Positions 1 through 5,400 of a stretch of DNA of 5,400 bases are shown here, one piece after another; position 1 is the first letter of the stretch; every line of letters starts with the position of its first letter. The stretch comes from an uncultured Mailhella sp. (GTDB lineage Bacteria > Desulfobacterota > Desulfovibrionia > Desulfovibrionales > Desulfovibrionaceae), in the NCBI GenBank assembly GCA_905192935.1, contig CAJJMX010000127.1:1-5400 (forward strand), given 5' to 3'. The notes under the pieces are model-generated. The model had not been told where the DNA came from and did no database searches. It was given only the letters and a program-made list of their open reading frames with translations. The position numbers were made by a program, and so were the translations under genes.

Positions 1-2
1 CT

Positions 3-1220
3 CTTTTCGGCGTCGCCCCGGTCATCATCGTCAATGTCCTTGCCCCGAAGACGCACAAGAAAAGCGCAACGACGCAGAATGTCACTCTCGACTCCATTAC
101 CGGCAGCGCCATCGTGGCAGAGTCCGGCATCATCGCTTCCACTGTGACGCTCTCTGCCTCTGGCGGAGAGCCGTATGACAGAGGAGAAGATTTTGAGCTG
201 ACGTATGATGATGAGGGAAGACTGGTCATTACCAGTCTCTCCGATGACGGCGTATTCCGTTGCGAGACTGGTACGGTGATCACCTTCTCGGCAGAAAAGA
301 CTGATCCGTCCATGGTCGAGTCCGATGACATCGTCGGCGGCGTCGATGTCTCCGGTAACAAATCCGGATTTGAGCTCGTCAATGACTGTTTCCCGCGCTT
401 CCGCCTGGTGCCCGGCATTCTCCTCTCTCCCGGCTACTCTTCCGCTCCCGAAGTCGCCGCAGTCATGGCCGCCAAGGCGTCCAACATCAACGAGCTTTTC
501 AAGGCCATCTCCATTGTCGATGCCCCAGCCGACACAGTGAAGCAGTACAGCGGTGTTGCCGCCTGGAAAAACCAGAACAATGTGACGGACCCCTATCAGA
601 TCTGCTGCTGGCCCATGATCAGCATGGACGGCACGCTCTACCATATGAGCACGCAGCTTGCCGGTCTGCTGGGTCAGGTAGACAGCGAAAACGACGATGT
701 TCCCTATGTCAGCCCCTCGAACAAAAACTTCCAGATGACGGCGACGGTGCTTGAAGACGGCTCCGAGGTCTGGCTGACTCCTGAAAACGCCTCCTATCTG
801 AACGGCGAAGGCGTGGTCACCGCCCTGAACTTCATCGGCGGATGGAAATGCTGGGGCAACCGGACGGCCTGCTATCCCTCTGTGACCGACCCGAAGGATG
901 CCTTCATTCCTCTGCGACGGATGTTCAACTGGATCGGCAACACGCTGGTGCAGACGTACTGGCAGAGAGTCGATTTTCCGCTGAACCGCAGGCAGGTGGA
1001 TACCATCGTCGACTCCGTAAACATCTGGCTGAACGGTCTTGCCGCCCGCCAGTACATCCTCGGCGGACGTGTCGAATTCAACAGCGAGGAAAATTCGACA
1101 ACCGACCTCATGGACGGCATCGCCCGCTTCCATGTGTACGTCACGCCGCCGAGCCCGAACAGGGAAATCGATTTCGTCCTTGAATACGACGCGGACTATC
1201 TTTCCACGCTTTTTGCATAG
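3..1220 (+). CDS. Phage tail sheath protein (5' end outside window)
   Basis: This protein forms the contractile outer sheath around the tail tube. The reading frame is open from the left window edge to the TAG at 1218-1220, giving 405 visible residues with no start. The GTG at 114 lies inside the gene: the upstream in-frame codons read LFGVAPVIIVNVLAPKTHKK, a conserved-looking sheath segment. Other sheath-like stretches are FELVNDCFPRFRLVPG near 370-415, a WPMISMDGTLYHMSTQLAG segment near 614-664, NFIGGWKCWGNRTACYP near 829-880, IPLRRMFNWIGNT near 907-945, and the C-terminal block with YILGGRVEF, FHVYVTPPSP and DFVLEYDADYLSTLF. The C-terminal part is the conserved interlocking region in sheath families. 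The tube gene follows after 9 bases, the standard FI-FII order of P2-like phages. P2 gpFI is about 396 aa, so this is a longer subfamily, and probably several tens of residues are missing upstream. The assignment rests on recognised motifs, not a search. Confidence 0.93.
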   Translation, partial: LFGVAPVIIVNVLAPKTHKKSATTQNVTLDSITGSAIVAESGIIASTVTLSASGGEPYDRGEDFELTYDDEGRLVITSLSDDGVFRCETGTVITFSAEKTDPSMVESDDIVGGVDVSGNKSGFELVNDCFPRFRLVPGILLSPGYSSAPEVAAVMAAKASNINELFKAISIVDAPADTVKQYSGVAAWKNQNNVTDPYQICCWPMISMDGTLYHMSTQLAGLLGQVDSENDDVPYVSPSNKNFQMTATVLEDGSEVWLTPENASYLNGEGVVTALNFIGGWKCWGNRTACYPSVTDPKDAFIPLRRMFNWIGNTLVQTYWQRVDFPLNRRQVDTIVDSVNIWLNGLAARQYILGGRVEFNSEENSTTDLMDGIARFHVYVTPPSPNREIDFVLEYDADYLSTLFA

Positions 1221-1223
1221 GAG
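1220..1223 (+). promoter_or_regulatory. Ribosome binding site of the tail tube gene
   Basis: GGAG lies six bases before the ATG at 1230. Its first G is the last base of the sheath stop codon TAG. This placement supports the 1230 start and suggests tube translation is coupled to, or at least promptly follows, sheath termination. Confidence 0.7.
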
Positions 1224-1229
1224 TGAACC

Positions 1230-1760
1230 ATGGCTGGTGAAAACAAGGTAAAAGAGCGTCTTATCGCGTTCCGCGTGTACAACGACGCCAATGATCTTCT
1301 CGGCATTGCCACGGTCGATCTTCCGGAACTGTCTTCCATGACGGACACGGTGACCGGCGCGGGCATCGCAGGTGAAGTGGATTCGCCCGTGCTCGGGCAC
1401 TACCAGTCCATGACCTGCACGCTCAACTGGCGCGTCATCGAAAAGAAGGCCCTGGAACTTACTGCGCACAAAGCTCATGCGCTGGAGCTCAGAGGCTCTC
1501 AGCAGGTCTACGACGCTGGCGGCGGCGTGTACTCCACAGAAGCTGTCCGCATTACGCTGCGGGCCATCCCCAAAACGACGACGCTGGGCACCTTCGAGAC
1601 CGGCGCAAGTACCGACTCCTCTCAGGAATTCGAGGTGGTGTACATCAAGATTTCCGTGGGCGGCAAGGAAGTCGCTGAAATCGACAAGTATAACTATATC
1701 AGCAAATTCGGAGATGAAGACATCCTTTCCTCCGTCCGTGCTGATCTCGGTCTGAGCTGA
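1230..1760 (+). CDS. Phage major tail tube protein (P2 gpFII-like)
   Basis: This protein builds the rigid inner tube through which DNA passes; it polymerises in rings inside the sheath. The product is 176 aa, close to the roughly 170 aa typical of P2 gpFII. It begins MAGENKVKERLIAFRVYND, a tube-like N-terminus, and continues with a DLPELSSMTDTVTGAG segment and the SPVLGHYQSMTCTLNWRVIE block (around residues 51-70). The second half is a beta-rich stretch (residues about 95-155) ending in DKYNYISKFGDEDILSSVRADLGLS, which fits the usual C-terminus of the family, where a 'D..N' segment precedes the final helix. No signal peptide or membrane segment is seen. It starts 9 bases after the sheath stop with a clear GGAG. 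Position between sheath and chaperone genes independently supports the call. Confidence 0.93.
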   Translation: MAGENKVKERLIAFRVYNDANDLLGIATVDLPELSSMTDTVTGAGIAGEVDSPVLGHYQSMTCTLNWRVIEKKALELTAHKAHALELRGSQQVYDAGGGVYSTEAVRITLRAIPKTTTLGTFETGASTDSSQEFEVVYIKISVGGKEVAEIDKYNYISKFGDEDILSSVRADLGLS

Positions 1761-1777
1761 GTTTTCCTCCTCCACAT

Positions 1778-1812
1778 GCCGGGAGGAAGCTTTTCCCCCG
1801 CTGCCTCCCGGC
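1778..1812 (+). other. Intergenic RNA hairpin after the tube gene
   Basis: The gap between the tube stop and the chaperone start holds an inverted repeat. GCCGGGAGG (1778-1786) pairs with CCTCCCGGC (1804-1812) as nine perfect pairs. Inside an A/G mismatch, AGC (1788-1790) pairs with GCT (1800-1802), leaving a 9-base loop. No T-run follows (the next bases are TGAAACACAGG), so it does not look like a complete intrinsic terminator. It could stabilise the 3' end of the abundant sheath-tube message, cause partial termination, or be a processing site, lowering expression of the chaperone and tape measure. The structure is seen directly; its role is inferred. Confidence 0.6.
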
Positions 1813-1820
1813 TGAAACAC

Positions 1821-1824
1821 AGGA
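1821..1824 (+). promoter_or_regulatory. Ribosome binding site of the tail chaperone gene
   Basis: AGGA sits eight bases before the ATG at 1833, just downstream of the intergenic hairpin and outside its stem. It supports the 1833 start. An ATG at 1826 lies too close to this site and is in another frame. Confidence 0.6.
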
Positions 1825-1832
1825 TATGATCA

Positions 1833-2114
1833 ATGCTTTACAGGTTCAAAAAAGAATTCTTCTTTGAGGACAAGGGCTACAAGGAAATAGATATCCCTCT
1901 GGACAGGCTCACCGGTGCGGACATCAACCGCATACAGAGACTGTGGCGCGCTGCCGGCAATATGGCCGTCATGCCCGTACTGGATGCAGGATTTTGCGCC
2001 TATTGCGCCGCAGATGCAGCAAAGCTCCCGCTGGAATTTTTTGAACGGCTTCCCGGCCAGGACTATCTGCGCCTGACGCAGAAAATTTCGGATTTTTTTC
2101 TCGCCTCGGACTGA
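1833..2114 (+). CDS. Tail assembly chaperone, short form (P2 gpE / Mu gp41-like)
   Basis: This is the zero-frame product of 93 aa. In P2-like and Mu-like phages the small protein between tube and tape measure genes is a chaperone that coats the tape measure during tail assembly and is absent from the finished tail. Support is its position, its size (P2 gpE is about 91 aa) and the segment IDIPLDRLTGADINRIQRLW (residues 19-38); a 'L..LTGAD' motif is typical of the E/41/14 chaperone group. The rest is mainly helical, with a CxxC pair (C55, C58). The C-terminus DFFLASD overlaps a run of seven T bases at 2093-2099 that forms a -1 slippery site, so a minority of ribosomes should make the longer form instead of ending at the TGA at 2112-2114. 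Confidence 0.82.
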   Translation: MLYRFKKEFFFEDKGYKEIDIPLDRLTGADINRIQRLWRAAGNMAVMPVLDAGFCAYCAADAAKLPLEFFERLPGQDYLRLTQKISDFFLASD

Positions 2115-2287
2115 AAGTTGAAAATCCGGCGGGAGAGCTCAGGCTGATAAGCCTGGCTCTCTCACAGCTGTGCGGCGGCTGCGTGCTGGACTGGATGAAG
2201 GTTCCGCTTGTGGACCTTGGCGGATGGATTGAGACAGCGGAAGAAAAGCTCAGACGGGAAAAGAAATGGCAAAAGTCTATGAAATAG
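1833..2287 (+). CDS. Tail assembly chaperone, long -1 frameshift form (E+E'-like)
   Basis: This is a predicted programmed frameshift product: codons 1833-2099 in frame zero, then the -1 frame from 2099 to the TAG at 2285-2287. It joins 89 residues of the short form to a 62-residue extension, 151 aa in total. The extension starts SRLGLKVENPAGELRLISLA, continues through LCGGCVLDWMKVPLVDLGGW, and ends in a basic, helical tail, EEKLRREKKWQKSMK. It is free of stops, reads like real protein, and fills the otherwise unexplained interval between the chaperone and the tape measure. It overlaps the first 22 bases of the tape measure gene. P2 makes gpE+E' the same way, and lambda makes gpG/gpGT; the long form is thought to bind the tape measure through its extension. 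Frameshifting itself is inferred from the sequence, and its efficiency cannot be read here. Confidence 0.8.
2093..2099 (+). promoter_or_regulatory. -1 ribosomal frameshift slippery site T_TTT_TTT
   Basis: The zero-frame codons are GAT TTT TTT CTC, so the seven T bases form an ideal X_XXY_YYZ heptamer in which both tRNA-Phe can re-pair after slipping back one base. P2's E/E+E' site is the closely similar T_TTT_TTG. The zero frame stops 13 bases after the heptamer, while the -1 frame stays open for 62 codons. A weak hairpin may form just downstream (TCGGA at 2106-2110 with TCCGG at 2125-2129, one G-T pair), six bases from the heptamer, the usual spacing for a stimulator. No strong Shine-Dalgarno-like stimulator is visible upstream. 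Confidence 0.8.
2131..2163 (+). other. Strong stem-loop inside the frameshift extension
   Basis: CAGGCT (2140-2145) pairs with AGCCTG (2150-2155) around a GATA tetraloop. Beyond a single bulged T at 2139, GAGAGC (2133-2138) pairs with GCTCTC (2156-2161). Two more pairs (G2131-C2163 and a G-T pair) extend it to about 14 pairs. It lies 31 bases past the slippery heptamer, further than a classic stimulator, but within the coding part read only by shifted ribosomes and upstream of the tape measure start. It may pause ribosomes or modulate access to the next gene; the pairing is seen, the role is inferred. Confidence 0.55.
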
Positions 2288-5169
2288 CGTTCAGGCTGGC
2301 CGGCCAGCTTTCTCCCGCCTTCACCAGATCTTTCTGGGAAGGGGAAAAGCTCATGCGTTCCTTCGCGGAGCGCACGAAGGCATTGGATGAGCAGGCTGCA
2401 GCGCTGTCAGGCATGAGCAAACTTTCCGAAGAGGTACGGAACGCCGATGTCGAGCTGAGACGGGCTCAGGCAACCTTCACCGAGCTTTCCGCAAAGCTTC
2501 AGTCCGGGCAGGCCTCGCTGACCGCTCTGGAAGAGAAGTTTCAGAAGTCCCGGTCTGCGGTGGAAACGTCCAGAAAAGCCGTAGACGCGCATAATCTTTC
2601 GCTTCAGATGGCGCGCGCGGAGTTTGACCTCTCCAGCCGTGAACTTCAGGCTGCGAGTACCTCCACGCAGGTACTTGCGTCCAGACAGCGGCAGGCTCAG
2701 TCCGCTGTGAGCCGGTTTGAAAAAGCTCTGAAGACCGAGCAGGACGCATTGAAACGTGCCAGAGCCGAGTCGGAAGCCGTCAGTGCGCAGCTCAAGGCAC
2801 GAGGCGCTTCTCTTGCGGATACGGAGTCGGCTCTGGCAAAAGTGCGGGCCGAGGAAGAGCGTGCCCGCAACGCTGTGCTCTCACATACGAAAACGCTTCA
2901 GCGTGCCAGGGCAGAACTCTCCCTTGTCAACGGAGAAATCGAAGCGGCAGATGCTCCTACGCGGGACATGATCGCTCGCTACCAGCAGGCCGGAGCAAGA
3001 GTGAACCGGCTTGAGCAGGCGCTGGAGGCGGAAAGGACCGCCCTGAAAAAAAACGTCGCTGAATCAAAGGAACTGGGCGCGGCGCTTCGCACGGCAACCA
3101 AAGAAGAAGCCGCCTTGAAGCGGACTGTCGATGCCTCAGAAAAGGCGGTGAAAAAAGCATCGGACGCTCTGGACAAGAAACAGTCCGCCTTGCGGGAAAA
3201 CAAGCTGGCCGCAGGTATGCTCGGCTCGTCGCTTCGTGACGTGGCCCAGCGTGAGCAGGAAGTCGCCAGCGCCGCAGAAAAAGCAAAAGCCGCCCAGGAA
3301 CGACTTGCCAGAACGCAGAAAAGGCTTGCTGCCGCTTCCGCCGCTCAGGAAAAAATAAGCGCCATGCGTTCAAGCAGCATGAGGGCCATCATGTCCACGG
3401 CTGCCATGGCCACCGGCAGCGTGGGGCTTCCCGTGCGGGAAGCCATGAAGCTGGAAGACTCCATGGCTGAAGTCCGCAAGGTCGTGGATTTTGAGACTCC
3501 CGACGGACTGCTCAATCTTCAGAAACAGCTTCAGGAAATGTCGCTGCGCATTCCCATGGCTGCCGATCAGCTTGCCATGATTGCTGCCGCAGCCGGACAG
3601 TCCGGCATTGCGGAAAAGGATCTGGCCACATTCACCGAACAGGCCGCCAAAATGGGCGTTGCCTTCGATATTTCCGCCGAAGAATCCGGCGAGATGATGG
3701 CCAAATGGCAGTCCGGCATGGGCCTGTCACTGGAAAAGACCTATGCCCTGGCTGATGCCGTCAACTTTCTTTCCAACGCCAACGCCGCCCAGGCGAAGCA
3801 GATTGGAGAAGTGCTCAAGAAATACGGACCGCTGGGGAAGCTTGCCGGTCTGACAGAGACGCATATTGCCGCCTTTGCTTCCACGGTGATTGCCAGCGGT
3901 GCTGAGGCGGAAGTCGCGGCGACCGGTATCAAGGCCTTTATGCGTGCCATGGGCAAGGGAGGCTCCATGAGCGATGCGCAGAAAGCAGCCTTCCAGAACG
4001 CCGGTCTCGACTACAGGCAGCTTCAGAAAGACCTTCAGAAAAACGCTCCTGAAACCATTCTGGAGACGCTTGAGGCCATACAGAAGAAGATCCCGAAGGA
4101 GAAGTGGAACCAGTATCTGTCCGTGATGTTCGGCGATGAAGCGGCTGTCGCTATCGGCCCCATGATGCAGAACACGGAAGCTCTTCGGAAGAACTTCGAG
4201 CGCATAGCTGATCCCGTCAGATATGCCGATTCCATGCTGAAGGAGTTTGAGGCCCGAAGTGCCACGACCTCCAACAGTCTGACGCTCATGGGTAACGCCG
4301 GGAAGTATGTCGCTACGGTTATGGGGTCTCCGCTTCTGGAGCCCATTCGGGAAATTTCTCTGGAAACCGTCAAGGCAGCAAGAGCTGCCGGGGCATGGAT
4401 GGAAGCCAACAAGCCCCTGGTTTCCACCGCCATGAAGCTCGGTGCCGCGCTCACGACCGGCGTCATAGCCTTCCATGCCCTGCGTCTCGGTGTGCTTTTT
4501 GCGATATCGCCTTTGGTCTCCGTCTATAAGACATGGCAGAAAATGAAGATCGCCATGACCGCGCTCAATATCGCTATGAGGGCAAACCCCATAGGGCTGT
4601 TGATCACCGCAGTTGGAGCGGTAGCCGCCGGATTTGCGCTCGCCTATGAAAACTGTGAGGCGTTCAGGAATATGGTGGACGCTGCGATCTCTCTTGCGGT
4701 CGACAAAATTTCTGGCCTGATCGAGATGCTTGAAAAGGCCGGAAAATTTCTTGGAGACATCATGGGCGGCGCGGATGACGCAGTAAAGGCCTATTCCGCC
4801 ATGGGCAACGGAAACGGCCCGGCCTGGGCAAGCCAGGAACAGCTGGAAGCCATCGAGAGCGGTGACCTGAACGCTCTGGCCGTGCCTGCCATGGCGTCCG
4901 GCGGCGTTGTTACCGGCCCCACTCTTGCAGCCATCGGTGAAGGCACCGAGCCGGAGGCCGTGCTGCCTCTCTCCCGGCTGTCTGCCCTGCTCCACCAGAC
5001 AGGAACAGGCACGTCCTCGTATCAGATCACGTTTTCTCCCGTCATCAACATCAGCGGCGGAACAGATGCCTACGAGGCTGTGAAGCGAGGCATGAAGGAA
5101 GCGCAGACGGATTTCCGGCGTGAGTTCGACAGAATGATGCGGGACAGAGAACGCCTGTCCTATGCATAA
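2266..5169 (+). CDS. Phage tail tape measure protein (TP901-type core)
   Basis: This 967-aa protein sets tail length and is threaded through the tube lumen. Residues 1-50 are a leader starting MAKVYEIAFRLAGQLSPAF, common in this group. Residues about 50-365 are a long Ala/Lys/Glu/Arg-rich coiled coil containing tandem repeats of 98 residues. Residues about 385-665 match the TP901 tape measure core in style (EDSMAEVRKVVDF, MAADQLAMIAAAAGQSGI, and a region ending in GDEAAVAIGPMM). Hydrophobic segments at about 722-750 and 775-796 (NPIGLLITAVGAVAAGFAL) fit the membrane-interacting part. The C-terminus carries ASGGVVTGPTLAAIGEGTEPE (from 877) and PLSRL, a signature seen in many tape measures. The start has a weak GGGA six bases upstream and overlaps the long chaperone's 3' end, suggesting coupling. 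At about 1.5 angstrom per residue it predicts a tail near 145 nm. P2 gpT is about 815 aa. Confidence 0.92.
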   Translation: MAKVYEIAFRLAGQLSPAFTRSFWEGEKLMRSFAERTKALDEQAAALSGMSKLSEEVRNADVELRRAQATFTELSAKLQSGQASLTALEEKFQKSRSAVETSRKAVDAHNLSLQMARAEFDLSSRELQAASTSTQVLASRQRQAQSAVSRFEKALKTEQDALKRARAESEAVSAQLKARGASLADTESALAKVRAEEERARNAVLSHTKTLQRARAELSLVNGEIEAADAPTRDMIARYQQAGARVNRLEQALEAERTALKKNVAESKELGAALRTATKEEAALKRTVDASEKAVKKASDALDKKQSALRENKLAAGMLGSSLRDVAQREQEVASAAEKAKAAQERLARTQKRLAAASAAQEKISAMRSSSMRAIMSTAAMATGSVGLPVREAMKLEDSMAEVRKVVDFETPDGLLNLQKQLQEMSLRIPMAADQLAMIAAAAGQSGIAEKDLATFTEQAAKMGVAFDISAEESGEMMAKWQSGMGLSLEKTYALADAVNFLSNANAAQAKQIGEVLKKYGPLGKLAGLTETHIAAFASTVIASGAEAEVAATGIKAFMRAMGKGGSMSDAQKAAFQNAGLDYRQLQKDLQKNAPETILETLEAIQKKIPKEKWNQYLSVMFGDEAAVAIGPMMQNTEALRKNFERIADPVRYADSMLKEFEARSATTSNSLTLMGNAGKYVATVMGSPLLEPIREISLETVKAARAAGAWMEANKPLVSTAMKLGAALTTGVIAFHALRLGVLFAISPLVSVYKTWQKMKIAMTALNIAMRANPIGLLITAVGAVAAGFALAYENCEAFRNMVDAAISLAVDKISGLIEMLEKAGKFLGDIMGGADDAVKAYSAMGNGNGPAWASQEQLEAIESGDLNALAVPAMASGGVVTGPTLAAIGEGTEPEAVLPLSRLSALLHQTGTGTSSYQITFSPVINISGGTDAYEAVKRGMKEAQTDFRREFDRMMRDRERLSYA
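2449..3330 (+). repeat. Tandem 98-residue coiled-coil repeats in the tape measure gene
   Basis: Three consecutive units of 294 bases encode residues 62-159, 160-257 and 258-355. Each unit opens with a related segment: VELRRAQATFTELSAKL, DALKRARAESEAVSAQL and TALKKNVAESKELGAAL. Units one and two align without gaps, with about 38 of 98 identical residues by hand count, including the shared LQ.ARAE block after a histidine (H109 and H207). The third unit is clear for its first 20 residues and then decays. A period of 98 equals exactly 14 heptads, so duplication keeps the coiled-coil register. The DNA copies have diverged, so this is an old duplication. Confidence 0.7.
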
Positions 5170-5177
5170 GGGGGTGA
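5168..5177 (+). promoter_or_regulatory. Strong ribosome binding site of tail protein X gene
   Basis: AAGGGGGTGA matches the full anti-Shine-Dalgarno complement AAGGAGGTGA at nine of ten bases. It overlaps the tape measure stop codon TAA (5167-5169) and sits directly before the ATG at 5179. It fixes this start and implies strong initiation coupled to the end of the tape measure gene. Confidence 0.75.
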
Positions 5178-5178
5178 C

Positions 5179-5391
5179 ATGAAGACGACACTGAGCCGTA
5201 TGGGGGAGACCTGGGACATGGTGGCGAAGCGCGTGTATGGCGATGAGCATTTCATGAACGTGCTCATCACGGCCAACATCAACCTGCGGCATATCGTGCT
5301 CTTCCCTTACGGCGTAGAGATCGCGACACCGGATATTGATACCAGCTCCACCGCTTACGACATCAACCTGCCGCCGTGGAAAAGGAAGTAA
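5179..5391 (+). CDS. Phage tail protein X (P2 gpX-like, LysM-type fold)
   Basis: This small 70-aa protein matches the tail protein X group in size (P2 gpX is 67 aa) and in its LysM-like N-terminus, GETWDMVAKRVYGDE (residues 9-23), followed by a helix with an Asn-rich turn (ITANINLRHIVLFPYGVEI) and a Pro-containing C-terminus, INLPPWKRK. It is essential for tail formation in P2 and is thought to act at the tail tip or hub; the LysM-like fold has suggested contact with peptidoglycan, but this is not certain. It lies 9 bases after the tape measure stop, and the next start codon follows 2 bases after its own stop. In many P2-like prophages X sits immediately before gene D, which fits the ATG at 5394. 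No gpU gene lies between it and the tape measure. Confidence 0.88.
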   Translation: MKTTLSRMGETWDMVAKRVYGDEHFMNVLITANINLRHIVLFPYGVEIATPDIDTSSTAYDINLPPWKRK

Positions 5392-5393
5392 GT

Positions 5394-5400
5394 ATGGAAC
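5394..5400 (+). CDS. Start of the next tail gene (cut by window edge)
   Basis: An ATG at 5394 begins two bases after the X stop codon, with AGGA at 5383-5386 seven bases upstream. Only Met-Glu and one further base are visible, so the product cannot be identified from sequence. In this gene order the following gene is usually the baseplate hub protein D; that is inference from context only. Confidence 0.45.

Noticed and set aside
114..116. GTG as the start codon of the sheath gene
   Set aside because: The frame is open upstream to the window edge and encodes a conserved-looking sheath segment (GVAPVIIVNVL), so the true start is outside the window.
325..1251. Several short open frames overlapping the sheath gene on both strands
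   Set aside because: They are contained in, or mostly overlap, the sheath coding sequence, lack recognisable domains and have low-complexity Ser/Pro/Arg-rich products typical of shadow frames.
1778..1812. Hairpin as a classic rho-independent terminator
   Set aside because: No T-run follows on the + strand, and transcription must continue into the chaperone and tape measure genes, which have no evident promoter of their own.
3046..3054. A run of eight A bases in the tape measure gene, giving an A_AAA_AAC slippery-like heptamer
   Set aside because: The -1 frame meets a TGA at 3060-3062, so slipping would only truncate the protein within the coiled coil. No supporting structure or product makes sense.
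2407..3373. Several short open frames on both strands over the tape measure coiled coil
   Set aside because: They arise from the repetitive GC-rich coding of the Ala/Arg/Glu-rich coiled coil and show no start signals or protein-like features.
3727..5292. A 521-codon open frame on the - strand, antisense to the tape measure and X genes
   Set aside because: It lies wholly opposite two well-supported genes, has no convincing ribosome binding site or domain, and its His/Gly/Arg-rich composition is typical of the complement of GC-biased codons.

Overview
This window is a single, densely packed block of late structural genes from a contractile-tailed (myovirus-type) prophage or phage-tail-like particle. 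All genes lie on the + strand. The gene types and order (sheath, tube, tail assembly chaperone with a frameshifted long form, tape measure, tail protein X) match the P2/Mu-like temperate phage tail module. The coding DNA is moderately GC-rich with many GC-ending codons, which fits a proteobacterial host. The gene style resembles prophages of gut Desulfovibrionaceae (Desulfovibrio/Bilophila type), but that host guess is weak and rests on general impression only. No host gene, integrase, attachment site, RNA gene, insertion sequence or CRISPR array is visible.

Layout: positions 1-1220 hold the 3' part of the tail sheath gene, which is open to the left window edge. Positions 1230-1760 hold the tail tube gene. 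Positions 1761-1832 are a short non-coding gap with a strong hairpin. Positions 1833-2114 hold the short tail assembly chaperone (P2 gpE-like). The apparent gap at 2115-2265 is not empty: a T_TTT_TTT slippery heptamer at 2093-2099 gives access to a -1 frame that is open to the stop at 2285-2287, producing a 151-residue E+E'-type fusion. Positions 2266-5169 hold the tape measure gene (967 aa). Positions 5179-5391 hold tail protein X. The ATG at 5394, with a ribosome binding site before it, is probably the first codon of the next tail gene, commonly gene D in this arrangement.

How they work together: the tape measure protein, coated by the two chaperone forms, sets the length over which tube protein polymerises from the baseplate. 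Sheath protein then assembles around the tube and contracts during infection. Protein X and the gene after it belong to the tail or baseplate hub. The most notable points are the unannotated -1 frameshift product, two CxxC motifs that come together only in that product, a roughly 98-residue (14-heptad) tandem repeat in the tape measure coiled coil, two RNA hairpins, and the absence of a gpU-type gene between tape measure and X. I found no evidence of a wholly new system; the window is a recognisable tail operon with these specific features. From this window alone, an intact prophage cannot be told apart from a defective one or an R-type tailocin.
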